Shown: one piece after another, positions 8,977 through 17,842 of the stretch
How the letters are laid out: each line of letters opens with the position of its first letter
Numbering within the stretch: position 1 is the first letter of the stretch
Assembly (NCBI RefSeq): GCF_016894245.1
Contig: NZ_CP069792.1
Location: forward strand, 620,001 to 684,000
Reading direction: 5' to 3'
From: Corynebacterium kroppenstedtii
Lineage (GTDB): Bacteria > Actinomycetota > Actinomycetes > Mycobacteriales > Mycobacteriaceae
Length of the DNA: 64,000 nt
Notes under the pieces: model-generated
Told to the model about the DNA's origin: nothing
The model's input: only the letters and a program-made list of their open reading frames with translations
Databases searched by the model: none
Position numbers and translations under genes: made by a program

Positions 8977-8998
8977 ACTGACACTCACAATGAAGTTG

Positions 8999-9082
8999 TG
9001 GGCGAAGGGGGACTTGAACCCCCACGTCCGTAAAGGACACTGGCACCTGAAGCCAGCGCGTCTGCCATTCCGCCACTCGCCC
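8999..9082 (-). tRNA. tRNA-Leu (anticodon CAG)
   Basis: The minus strand folds as a type II tRNA of 84 bases: acceptor arms GGGCGAG and TTCGCCC, an anticodon stem CTGGC/GCCAG enclosing TTCAGGT with anticodon CAG, a long variable arm, and a T-loop containing GGTTCAAGTCC. It reads CUG leucine codons. No CCA is encoded. No repeat of its 3' end is visible nearby, so there is no sign of an integrated element. Confidence 0.95.
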
Positions 9083-9512
9083 GAAACAACGCACGTCAGC
9101 TTAGCACGACGTCGCGCGTCGAAAACAAAAGGGGAGGTCACAGGCTTGAAAAGTCCGCGAACTAGCCCACAAACTTACCCAAAACCGTCCCTATGCCTCA
9201 TACCATATCAGCTTCACATCTCGTACATTCCTCGTATATTCCTCATGCATAACGCGTGAAATCCCGTCGATATTGATCGCACTCAGCGAAAACCTGGGCG
9301 TAGTACGCTGCTCTCCTATGTATTTACAAAAGAAATTCGTATAATGACCTGAACTTCTCTCGAATGGCATAGCGTAGAGAACACCACGGTCACATAAAGA
9401 ACGATCGCAGATCAGGGGCAACCCGTGGCTGACCGCGCACGACCTGCCGTCAGCCACACATCAGTGCAGCCCTGAAGTTTCACGCGATGCCAAGAAAGGT
9501 GTCCCAGTTCAT
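9083..9512. other. Intergenic region upstream of fhaA
   Basis: About 430 bases without a credible gene separate the tRNA from fhaA. A consensus -10 hexamer TATAAT is found on the plus strand at 9340-9345, about 170 bases before the fhaA start; the matching -35 is poor. The region is richer in A/T than its neighbours. I infer that it carries the promoter of the fhaA-pknB cluster. Confidence 0.45.
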
Positions 9513-10499
9513 ATGGATATGCTCGGGCGTTTCCGAAAGCTCGATAGCTCCCTGCAACGCGGCATGGATAACGGGTTCGCGCGCGTCTTCGGCGGATCCG
9601 TCGTCCCTGCCGAAATTGAGGAACTCTTGAAGCAAGAGGCCGAGGATTCCTTAGTTTATGGACCCCACGGCACTCTATATGCCCCCGACCGGTACGTCGT
9701 CTACCTCGCAGCAAAAGACTTAGACAAGACTAACGACGCCGATCCGGACCTGAACTTCGACCTCTCCGACTTGCTTGGACGCTTCATCCGCAATGAAGGA
9801 TGGCGCACCTACGAAGCCGTCACCGTGGACCTTAAAAGCGACAAGGGGCTACACAGCGGCCAGCTCAAGTGCCACTCCTCCGTGTCAGAACACCAGGATG
9901 CGCGGCCAGTGAGTCCACCCACCGAGGTCTACGCTTCTCAACAAAACAACTCCGCCAACCAGAACCAGGCGGAGCAGCATGGCCAGCCGGAGGGACAAGC
10001 CGGCTATCCTCACAGCCTCGACTATGACAGCTACCACCATGCACAAGCATGGTCCGAAGTCGCCGACGCCGCCGACACGGCTAACCCTGCCCCCGGAACA
10101 GGACACGTTTCCCCCGCCGACGCCGCCGGGACGCCCAACGCGCAAGATAACGGCGGTTATGCCCCAGGTCAGGCGTCGGCAAACGGACAGGCAACCGAGC
10201 AAGCAGCCGTCACTCTCTTGCTTCAAGACGGATCCTCCCGGACATACCACGTGCATGAAGGAACAAATATCATCGGGCGTGGTAACCAAGTGGATTTCCG
10301 CCTCCCCGACACCGGCGTATCACGACGGCACGCCGAGCTCGTGTGGGACGGAAAAGAAGCCGTCCTAGTGGACCTTCACTCCACCAATGGCACCACAGTC
10401 AACGACACCCCGATTGACAACTGGCTGCTGGCCGACGGAGACGTCATCACCGTCGGACACTCTTATATAGAGGTGCGAATCAACACGCCTCAGAAGTAA
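9513..10499 (+). CDS. fhaA: FHA domain protein FhaA
   Basis: The 328-residue protein has an N-terminal DUF3662 domain (about 1-125, starting LGRFRKLDSSLQRGMDNGF), a Gln/Asn/Pro-rich linker (about 130-230) and a C-terminal FHA domain (about 245-325) with the phosphothreonine-binding pattern IIGRG, SRRHAEL and STNGT. In mycobacteria FhaA binds phosphorylated pseudokinase MviN and regulates peptidoglycan synthesis at the pole and septum; a similar adaptor role downstream of PknA/PknB is inferred. ATG 9513 follows GAAAGG with adequate spacing; ATG 9519 is an alternative. It heads the cluster that runs to pknB, although a 300-base gap separates it from fhaB. Confidence 0.92.
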   Translation: MDMLGRFRKLDSSLQRGMDNGFARVFGGSVVPAEIEELLKQEAEDSLVYGPHGTLYAPDRYVVYLAAKDLDKTNDADPDLNFDLSDLLGRFIRNEGWRTYEAVTVDLKSDKGLHSGQLKCHSSVSEHQDARPVSPPTEVYASQQNNSANQNQAEQHGQPEGQAGYPHSLDYDSYHHAQAWSEVADAADTANPAPGTGHVSPADAAGTPNAQDNGGYAPGQASANGQATEQAAVTLLLQDGSSRTYHVHEGTNIIGRGNQVDFRLPDTGVSRRHAELVWDGKEAVLVDLHSTNGTTVNDTPIDNWLLADGDVITVGHSYIEVRINTPQK

Positions 10500-10803
10500 A
10501 GCCACAGAGCTACAACCGGCGCGAGCCCTCAAAAGTCCGGGGCGGCGTGAGAAATGGGCTAGGTGTCGATACCCGCGTCGACGTCGTCGTCAATACCGAC
10601 ATCAATACCGCCGAAAAGCTTTACCGCACGTCTACGAACACCGGCTTTATGCTGCCAGGTTGGCGCGCAGGCACACCAAAGAAGGTAAAGTAGGGCACGA
10701 CTTGAATCGGTGGGGTGTCCAGGTGTGCCTGTAAGCTCACTATCCAGCTGGCACACACGGAGCCACAACCGATGCTGCTGCACAACCAAGGAGGATGCCC
10801 ACC
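10500..10803. other. Intergenic region between fhaA and fhaB
   Basis: Three hundred bases with no credible gene. GTGTGCC (10723-10729) and GGCACAC (10750-10756) form an inverted pair about 50 bases before the fhaB start, and a further GGCACACC occurs near 10669. These could be operator elements or an mRNA hairpin; no terminator-like T tract follows. A separate promoter for fhaB onward is likely. Confidence 0.35.
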
Positions 10804-11304
10804 ATGCAAAGCACGGTGTTGTTTCTCGTTAAACTAGCCATCCTCATCCTGCTCTGGCTCTTTATCGCGCTTACCCTGCGCGCTCTCAAACGAGACTCGG
10901 CTACACCCTCAGCCACCGTGCTCGCGGCACCCGCCGTAACAGCGCCCCAAGGCGGACCTGACCCCACCGTCTCCCCCAACTCCGAGGGCAGACGTAATCA
11001 GCGAAATAGAGCCCCGCTCTCGGAACTCGTCGTGACCAACGGGCCCCAGAGAGGACAAACTATCGACCTGACGTCGCAACCCGAAGTCTTCGTCGGACGA
11101 GCCTCGTCATGCACCCTTGTCCTCAGCGACGACTACGCTTCATCCCGCCACGCACGGTTCATCCGCAACGGAAACGACTGGTTCGTGGAAGATCTAGAAT
11201 CGCGTAACGGGACGTACCTCAACGAGCAACGTATCGACCAACTAGAAACCCTCACCCGCGGAGATGCCATCCGCGTCGGCCGAACCACACTGCACGTGCA
11301 GTAG
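10804..11304 (+). CDS. fhaB: FHA domain membrane protein FhaB (FipA)
   Basis: The start is placed at ATG 10804 because AAGGAGG ends ten bases before it; an ATG nine bases earlier is too close to that site. The 166-residue protein has one N-terminal membrane anchor (about 5-25, VLFLVKLAILILLWLFIALT), a short linker and a C-terminal cytoplasmic FHA domain (about 80-160) with FVGRASSC, SSRHARF and SRNGTYLN. In mycobacteria FhaB/FipA links FtsZ and FtsQ and is targeted by the Ser/Thr kinases. It is followed after 14 bases by pstP, so the two are surely co-transcribed. Confidence 0.92.
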   Translation: MQSTVLFLVKLAILILLWLFIALTLRALKRDSATPSATVLAAPAVTAPQGGPDPTVSPNSEGRRNQRNRAPLSELVVTNGPQRGQTIDLTSQPEVFVGRASSCTLVLSDDYASSRHARFIRNGNDWFVEDLESRNGTYLNEQRIDQLETLTRGDAIRVGRTTLHVQ

Positions 11305-11318
11305 GAAGGGATCATTAG

Positions 11319-13028
11319 ATGACATATGCCCTGACCTACGCGGCCGCATCGCACGTAGGATTGATCCGCGGAAATAACGAAGACTCTGCCTACGCCGGCC
11401 CCCACTTGTTGGCACTGGCCGACGGCATGGGCGGACATGCAGCGGGAGAAATAGCCTCCCAGCTCATGATTTCCCACATCGCCCACGTCGATGATGTGGG
11501 ACCCGGCGACGACATGTGCGGGCAGCTGGCCGACGCGATGGCCGAAGGTAACGCTGCTATCGCTAACCAGATCGACATCAACCCCGCCACCGAAGGCATG
11601 GGGTGCACCCTGGACGCCTTCTTCTTCAAAGGTGACACCCTCGCCATCTGCCACGTCGGCGACTCACGCGGGTACCTCTACCGCGACGGACACCTCGAGC
11701 AGATCACCAAGGACGACACCTACGTCCAATCCCTTGTCGACGAAGGCCAGCTGGCACCTGAAGACGTTTCTAACCACCCGCAGCGATCCCTCATCCTGAA
11801 AGCGCTGACAGGCCGACCTGTGGAGCCCACCTTGATGCTCCGCGATGTCCGCCCCGGCGACCGGTACCTCTTGTGCTCCGACGGTCTCTCCGACCCCGTC
11901 AGCCACGACACCATCGCGGATATCGTCTCCCGCGGCACGCTCTCACAAGCTGCCGAACGCCTCATCGACCTCGCCCTGCGTAGCGGAGGGCCTGATAACG
12001 TCACCGTCGTTCTCGGGGAAATCGTCGACACCAGCGACGACGATCACACCCCGGCCGCGCCCATCCTCGTCGGCGCGCTCGATCCGGAACAGACCGACGT
12101 CGCCCGACCGGATACCGCGGCCGGCCGAGCCGTCGGCATGAAGCTTATACAACAGAACAAGGAAGCCCAGGCCCAACGAAATCCTGGAGCGCGCTCCGGA
12201 TCGCAACCGGCGTCGCCCGACAACGGTGGTGGCCCCTCCGACAACGGGAGAACACACACATCCCGGGGTGACCTTGCCGATTCCGCACACAGTGGTATAT
12301 CCGCCGGGGCCAATGAACGTAGTAGCACAGCAGGTCGTGGTGCGAAGGACAGTACTGATTCCACCCACGGTTCAGCCGTCGCCGGAGGGCACAGCCACAA
12401 TCACGAAAAACACACCAGCAAAAAACGACGTCGCGTCGGACTCACGGCGGGCGTCATTGTTCTTGTCCTCGCCGTTGTCATCGGTGCCGGCGGATGGTGG
12501 GCGAAGAAAAAGCTAGACAACCGCTATTACATCGCCACCGACAACAACGAACTCGTCGTCTATAAAGGTGCCGACGAAACTGTCCTCGGGAAGACGCTTC
12601 ACAGCACGTACCAACGTGCATGTTTGGATGCCAAAGGCAACCTCACGTTGCTGGATGCGGACTCCAGTAAGAAATGCCACCGCTTCCAGCTCACCGACCT
12701 TCCGCCATCGACGCGGACGAACGTCGACAATTTGCCCTCGGGTGATTACAACGACGTCCAAACACAAATGGAGCGTCTAGCTAAGCAAGCGCTCCCCGCC
12801 TGCGTCACCCGCGAATCGTCACATGGGAATGCAGACAACCCCGACGCCGCCCGCGACGACCGCAGTAGCGAGCCACATGCGCCCTCCGACGCAGCCACCA
12901 GTGGCGAACCCGCACCTGGCACTCCCAGCACTGGTGAGTCCGCAGCCAATAATGCCTCAGGAGACAACGCCAACGGGCACCCCGGAGACCTCACCACACC
13001 TGGTGACACATGCCGGGAGGTGAAATAA
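11319..13028 (+). CDS. pstP: PP2C-type Ser/Thr protein phosphatase PstP
   Basis: The 569-residue membrane protein removes phosphate from PknA/PknB and their substrates. The PP2C catalytic domain spans about 1-235 with metal-binding motifs DGMGGHAAGE, HVGDSRGYLYRDG, SDGLSDPV and GGPDNVTVV. A low-complexity Ser/Gly/His linker (about 270-370) precedes one membrane segment (about 373-393) and a roughly 175-residue outside domain whose end is rich in Asn, Gly, Ser and Pro. AGGAAGGG provides the ribosome-binding site. The TAA is followed directly by the rodA ATG, implying coupling. It is longer than M. tuberculosis PstP (about 514), mostly in the linker and outer tail. Confidence 0.93.
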   Translation: MTYALTYAAASHVGLIRGNNEDSAYAGPHLLALADGMGGHAAGEIASQLMISHIAHVDDVGPGDDMCGQLADAMAEGNAAIANQIDINPATEGMGCTLDAFFFKGDTLAICHVGDSRGYLYRDGHLEQITKDDTYVQSLVDEGQLAPEDVSNHPQRSLILKALTGRPVEPTLMLRDVRPGDRYLLCSDGLSDPVSHDTIADIVSRGTLSQAAERLIDLALRSGGPDNVTVVLGEIVDTSDDDHTPAAPILVGALDPEQTDVARPDTAAGRAVGMKLIQQNKEAQAQRNPGARSGSQPASPDNGGGPSDNGRTHTSRGDLADSAHSGISAGANERSSTAGRGAKDSTDSTHGSAVAGGHSHNHEKHTSKKRRRVGLTAGVIVLVLAVVIGAGGWWAKKKLDNRYYIATDNNELVVYKGADETVLGKTLHSTYQRACLDAKGNLTLLDADSSKKCHRFQLTDLPPSTRTNVDNLPSGDYNDVQTQMERLAKQALPACVTRESSHGNADNPDAARDDRSSEPHAPSDAATSGEPAPGTPSTGESAANNASGDNANGHPGDLTTPGDTCREVK

Positions 13029-14486
13029 ATGACCTATTCACACCCATCGACCGCAGGAAACGCCGTCGCGTACCCGGCTACAACAACCGGGCAGGCAGCC
13101 GACGACACAGGACCCATTGCACGGCCACGACGGCCACGGCGCTGGATCGAACTCGGGCTACTCCTGGCTGTCACCGCAATCCTCGCTTTGGCGGTCATCG
13201 CCGTGGAAATCGCAGCTAACCATCCGCTCACCACGGATGTTGCCTATCTCCTCGGCGGGTTCATCATCATTTTCACCGTCGCCCACCTCGTGCTCTTGTG
13301 GAAAGCGCCCTACTCCGACCAAATCATGCTTCCCGTCGCGGCGCTGCTCAACGCCATCGGCCTCGTCATGATTTACCGACTAGACCTAGCCACGGGGAAT
13401 AATCTCGTCCGCTCACAAATCATGTGGACAATTATCGGCGTCGCCATGATGGTCGCCGTCATCGTCGGACTTCGCGACCACCGATCTCTCCAGGACTACT
13501 CGTTCCTGCTAGGTATCGCCGGGCTGATCTTCATGGCCATCCCCATGGTGTGGCCCACCAGCCTCAATGCTGACGCCAACGTATGGGTACAAATCGGGCC
13601 CTTCTCCATCCAGCCCGGAGAATTCTCGAAGATTCTGCTCCTCCTATTCTTCGCCTCTCTGCTCACCACAAAGCGAGCGCTGTTCAACGTCGCCGGCACC
13701 AAATTCCTGGGAATGAGATTCCCGCGGCTACGTGACCTTGGCCCCATCCTCGTCGTGTGGGGAATCGCCCTCGTCATCATGGCTGGCGAGAACGATTTCG
13801 GCCCAGCCCTCCTCCTCTTCGGAACCGTGCTTGGCATGCTCTACATCGCCACGTCGCGGCCGTCGTGGATCATTATCGGACTCGGTCTTGCTGCTATTGG
13901 GGCCGTCGGTATCTACAACATCTCCGCAAAAATCCAAACACGCGTCGATAACTTCATCGACCCCATCAGCCACTACAACGAAGGTGGGTACCAGCTCTCG
14001 CAGGCGCTCTTCGGCTTGTCGTGGGGTGGGATCACCGGGACCGGACTCGGGCGTGGATACCCCGACGAGGTGCCCGTCGCGCATTCTGACTTCATCCTCG
14101 CCGCCATCGGTGAGGAACTCGGCCTCGTGGGGCTCTCCGCGCTCATCGTCCTCTACGCCATATTCGTCGCCAGAGGTATGAAAACAGCGCTTAAGACACG
14201 CGACACCTACGGCAAACTCGTCGCCTCTGGGCTATCGCTCACCATCGCGATCCAGGTGTTCGTCGTCGTCGGAGGGATCTCGCGGCTGCTGCCGATGACG
14301 GGACTGACGACACCATTCGTCGCGCACGGTGGATCCTCGCTCCTTGCCAACTACATGCTGCTGGCCATCATCCTGCGCATTTCCAATTCCGCGCGACAAC
14401 CAGCTAGCGTTAGCGGGTCAGCCGCGACACCGAACCGCACAACCAACCCGCAAGCCAGCACCAACCAGAAGGAGGCACAACAGTGA
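13029..14486 (+). CDS. rodA: SEDS peptidoglycan polymerase RodA
   Basis: A 485-residue protein with about 12 membrane helices of the RodA/FtsW/SpoVE family, which polymerises glycan strands from lipid II with a partner class B PBP. Typical features are QPGEFSKILLLLF in the middle, the loop before SHYNEGGYQLSQAL, and the C-terminal MTGLTTPFVAHGGSSLLANY. The next gene, pbpA, overlaps it by four bases (GTGA), as expected for the paired polymerase and transpeptidase. Both termini are hydrophilic; the first 40 residues are cytoplasmic and Thr/Arg-rich, a possible kinase target. Confidence 0.93.
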   Translation: MTYSHPSTAGNAVAYPATTTGQAADDTGPIARPRRPRRWIELGLLLAVTAILALAVIAVEIAANHPLTTDVAYLLGGFIIIFTVAHLVLLWKAPYSDQIMLPVAALLNAIGLVMIYRLDLATGNNLVRSQIMWTIIGVAMMVAVIVGLRDHRSLQDYSFLLGIAGLIFMAIPMVWPTSLNADANVWVQIGPFSIQPGEFSKILLLLFFASLLTTKRALFNVAGTKFLGMRFPRLRDLGPILVVWGIALVIMAGENDFGPALLLFGTVLGMLYIATSRPSWIIIGLGLAAIGAVGIYNISAKIQTRVDNFIDPISHYNEGGYQLSQALFGLSWGGITGTGLGRGYPDEVPVAHSDFILAAIGEELGLVGLSALIVLYAIFVARGMKTALKTRDTYGKLVASGLSLTIAIQVFVVVGGISRLLPMTGLTTPFVAHGGSSLLANYMLLAIILRISNSARQPASVSGSAATPNRTTNPQASTNQKEAQQ

Positions 14487-15946
14487 ACCGGTCCATCCGC
14501 GCAGTCACCATCTTCTGCCTTCTTCTCGTCGTTGCGATGGTCGCCAACCTCACCTGGATCCAGGGTTTTCAGACCGACCACCTTGCCAAAAACTCGCTTG
14601 ACCGGCGCCAATACTACGACATGAAGTCACGCCAACGCGGACAGATCAGTGCCGGGGGAGAAATCCTGGCGCACTCCGTTAAGGGCGCCAATGACATGTA
14701 CAACCGCGAATATGTCAGCGATCCCGACGCGTTCGGGCCCGTCGAGGGCTACCTGTCTGACCGGTACGGGACAGCGGGCATCGAAGCCAGCCAGAACAAC
14801 ATTCTCGACGGCACCGACGATTCGCTGTTCACCAAACGGTTTACCGACACCCTCACGGGTAAAGAAACCCAAGGTGCCAATGTCGAGCTCACCATCGACC
14901 CCAAGACACAACGCGTCGCTTACGACGCCATGACCAGCCGCGGATACACCGGTGCCGTCGTCGCGATCCGGCCATCCACAGGGGAAGTTCTCGCGCTTGC
15001 CTCCACACCTGGCTACGACCCGCGCAGCATCGTCACCCCCAATGCGGAGGAAGCACAACAAAACTGGGCCGCCCTCAACACCAACCCGGAATCGCCACTG
15101 CTCAACCACGCTACGCAGCAAACACTTCCGCCCGGATCGACGTTCAAACTCATCACCACGGCCGCCGCCATGGAAAAGAACAACGTCAACGCCAACACCA
15201 CGGTCACCGCTGAACCGCAAATCACGCTGCCGGATAGCTACACAACCATGGAGAACTACGATGGCGAACGATGCGGGGGCGGCTCCGTGACCACGCTGTC
15301 CACCGCGTTCACCCTCTCCTGTAACACGGCGTTCGCCCAGCTCGGCATGGCTGCCGGCACCGAACAATTCAAGAAGACCGCCAAAGCGTTCGGCGTAGGT
15401 GAAAGCGTGGATGACTTCGGACTCCCCGTTCAGACATCCACCGTCGGCGATATCGCTGACCAACCCTCACTAGCGCAATCCTCCATCGGACAGCGAGACG
15501 TCTCCATCACACCGCTGCAAGACGCAATCATCGCCGCCACCATCGCCAACAAAGGCAAGAGGATGAAGCCCTACGTGGTCAAGCAGATCACCGACTCCAG
15601 CCTCAAACCCATCAAGACCACTAAGCCCAAACAAGTCAATACCGCGGTGAACGAAGACATCGCGAACCGCATCACGCAGCTCATGATCGGATCCGAAAAA
15701 GGCACCAGCGGGTACGCCGGCGCCGACATCGCATCCAAGACCGGTACCGCCGAACACGGCGAAAACTCACGGTCCTCCAACCCACACGCCTGGTACGTCG
15801 CCTTCGGCCCCTCCCAGAACGCCGATGTCGCCGTGGCCGTCGTCGTCGAAAATGGTGGTGACCGAGGACAAGCAGCAACGGGCGGATCCGTCGCAGCCCC
15901 AATCGGCCGCGCCGTCATCGCCCAGGCACTCAAGGACGGGGTGTAA
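14483..15946 (+). CDS. pbpA: Class B penicillin-binding protein PbpA
   Basis: The 487-residue protein is the transpeptidase partner of RodA. It has an N-terminal anchor (about 7-25), a dimerisation region and a C-terminal transpeptidase domain containing the active-site tetrad PGSTFK (Ser near 219), the SCN motif near 278 and SKTGTAEHG near 418. Start is GTG 14483 inside the GTGA overlap with rodA, preceded by AAGGAGG. In Corynebacteriales this protein cross-links elongating or septal peptidoglycan. The gene ends three bases before pknA. Confidence 0.93.
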   Translation: MNRSIRAVTIFCLLLVVAMVANLTWIQGFQTDHLAKNSLDRRQYYDMKSRQRGQISAGGEILAHSVKGANDMYNREYVSDPDAFGPVEGYLSDRYGTAGIEASQNNILDGTDDSLFTKRFTDTLTGKETQGANVELTIDPKTQRVAYDAMTSRGYTGAVVAIRPSTGEVLALASTPGYDPRSIVTPNAEEAQQNWAALNTNPESPLLNHATQQTLPPGSTFKLITTAAAMEKNNVNANTTVTAEPQITLPDSYTTMENYDGERCGGGSVTTLSTAFTLSCNTAFAQLGMAAGTEQFKKTAKAFGVGESVDDFGLPVQTSTVGDIADQPSLAQSSIGQRDVSITPLQDAIIAATIANKGKRMKPYVVKQITDSSLKPIKTTKPKQVNTAVNEDIANRITQLMIGSEKGTSGYAGADIASKTGTAEHGENSRSSNPHAWYVAFGPSQNADVAVAVVVENGGDRGQAATGGSVAAPIGRAVIAQALKDGV

Positions 15947-15949
15947 AAC

Positions 15950-17839
15950 ATGACCAATGACAACGATCTCCAACCAGATCGATCAGACATTGAGCGCGTC
16001 CAACGCCTCGTAGGAACCCACTACCGCCTCAACTGGATCATCGGCCGGGGCGGCATGTCCACCGTGTGGCTCGCCACCGACAACGACACTGGCGACCCCG
16101 TCGCCATCAAAGTTCTCAAACCCGAGTACACCGATAACACCGAGTTCCGCGAACGCTTCCGCAACGAAGCCAACGCATCGTCACTCATCGACAGCCCCAA
16201 CGTCGTTCACACCCACGCCTACCGCGAAGTCCTCGATGCCGGACTGACCTTCTGCTTCATCATCATGGAATACGTGCGTGGTGAATCGCTTGCCGACGTC
16301 CTCGCACGCGAAAAGAAACTTCCCGAAAAACTCGCACTCGACGTACTGCAGCAAAGCGCGCTCGGACTGCAGGCCATCCACGCTGCCGGCATGGTTCACC
16401 GAGATATCAAGCCCGGCAACCTGCTCATCACGCCTGACGGCACCGTCAAGGTCGCGGACTTCGGCATCGCTAAAGCGGCTGAAGCGGTCCCGCTTACGCG
16501 GACCGGCATGGTAGTTGGCACCGCACAATACGTCTCCCCTGAACAAGCCCAAGGGATGAAGGTCGGGCCTGCCAGCGATATTTACTCGCTCGGTGTCGTC
16601 GGCTATGAAATGCTTACCGGCCAACGGCCCTTCCGTGGTGACTCCACCGTGTCCGTTGCCATCGCGCACATCAACACCACGCCACCTGCACTGCCCGAAA
16701 GCATCGGCCGAAATACTCGCGAACTCATTGCGACTGCGCTGCGCAAAGATCCTCGCGCACGGTACGCCAATGGTGCCGAACTCACCATGGCCGTCGCCCA
16801 TGTTCGCAACGGCGACATGCCGCCACTGCCCGAAACACTTCACCAACAAATCAATCAAGACGGCATGGTCACTCCGGGTGGCCCCGACGCCCCCACCGCC
16901 ATGTTCGCCACCAACGGGGAACCCCAGCCGACCGCACAATTCGTCTCGCCCACAGCACCCGGTGAATCCATCGCGCAAGTCACCGAACAACCACAAACCC
17001 CTGCACCCGAGGTCCAGGGGCCAGCGCCCCGACCCGGCGGTACCGTCCACCCATCCCTTGGGGGAGCAGCAACCAACCGCGGCCCCTCCGATCACACACG
17101 TATAAGCCCAGCAGCACAACAGAACACTGCAGCTCCCGGCGCGGCAGCGGCAGCCACCCACCGCCGAGGTGATACGCAAAATCGGGGGCAAAGCCCTGCC
17201 CGGAGCACCACCAAAGGCACGACACCCAACACAAACAGCAGCAACTCCAAGGCCACCCGGTGGCTTTGGACGCTCATTGGGCTCCTCGTTCTCATCGTCG
17301 TCGCCATCGGTGCATGGATGGCCTTCGGCGTACACCGCGATGGCGGGCGCGATGAGACTGGCGAAACAGTAACCAGCGTTATTACCACCGTCGTCCCTGG
17401 TGAAAACGACGACAATGACACAGCGCCAGCGGAGACCTACCAGCCACCACAACGGACCAACACCGAGCAACAAACCAATCCAGGCACGGAGACCCGCCCC
17501 GTCCAGCCGACCAACTCAGGAGACCAGGGGACAAACGAGACCCCCGGGACCGACAATGACACCACAGGCGGAAACGGAAATACCGGGACCACCGACGGCA
17601 ACTCCGGTAACACGAACACCGGCGGGAATAACTCCAACGGGGGTACCAACAACGGGTCCGGCAACGCAGGAAACACCGGCAGCCGCGGGAACAGCAACGG
17701 TGGCAACAGCGGATCAGGCAACACCAACCAACAAAACTCCGCCATCAACGGAGGAACCGGGACAGGAGGAACCACCGGACAAGGCCACAGCTCCCACAAC
17801 GGAACAAGTAACGGAAATAGCGCTCGGAGCGGGGTCTAA
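15950..17839 (+). CDS. pknA: Ser/Thr protein kinase PknA with an unusual low-complexity outer tail
   Basis: Kinase domain at about residues 20-285 with the Gly loop IIGRGGMSTVW, Lys in VAIKVLK, catalytic HRDIKPGNLL, DFGIAKA and GTAQYVSPEQAQG. A Pro/Thr/Gln-rich juxtamembrane part follows, then one membrane helix (about 440-460). Outside there is no PASTA domain but a ~165-residue tail composed almost wholly of Gly, Asn, Thr and Ser. PknA controls growth, division and cell shape by phosphorylating envelope proteins; PknB, four bases downstream, is its partner and activator. The tail is longer and more repetitive than in kinases I know and may be a cell-wall spacer. Confidence 0.92.
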   Translation: MTNDNDLQPDRSDIERVQRLVGTHYRLNWIIGRGGMSTVWLATDNDTGDPVAIKVLKPEYTDNTEFRERFRNEANASSLIDSPNVVHTHAYREVLDAGLTFCFIIMEYVRGESLADVLAREKKLPEKLALDVLQQSALGLQAIHAAGMVHRDIKPGNLLITPDGTVKVADFGIAKAAEAVPLTRTGMVVGTAQYVSPEQAQGMKVGPASDIYSLGVVGYEMLTGQRPFRGDSTVSVAIAHINTTPPALPESIGRNTRELIATALRKDPRARYANGAELTMAVAHVRNGDMPPLPETLHQQINQDGMVTPGGPDAPTAMFATNGEPQPTAQFVSPTAPGESIAQVTEQPQTPAPEVQGPAPRPGGTVHPSLGGAATNRGPSDHTRISPAAQQNTAAPGAAAAATHRRGDTQNRGQSPARSTTKGTTPNTNSSNSKATRWLWTLIGLLVLIVVAIGAWMAFGVHRDGGRDETGETVTSVITTVVPGENDDNDTAPAETYQPPQRTNTEQQTNPGTETRPVQPTNSGDQGTNETPGTDNDTTGGNGNTGTTDGNSGNTNTGGNNSNGGTNNGSGNAGNTGSRGNSNGGNSGSGNTNQQNSAINGGTGTGGTTGQGHSSHNGTSNGNSARSGV

Positions 17840-17842
17840 GCG

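Noticed and set aside
8999..9082. tRNA-Leu as an attachment site of an integrated element
   Set aside because: No repeat of the tRNA 3' end, no integrase and no phage gene is seen on either side.
9323..9345. TTTACA and TATAAT as a complete promoter before fhaA
   Set aside because: The spacing is only 11 bases, too short for one sigma-A promoter; only the -10 hexamer is retained as a possible element.
16181..17473. 430-codon minus-strand frame inside pknA
   Set aside because: Antisense shadow due to high GC in third positions; the plus strand has every kinase motif.
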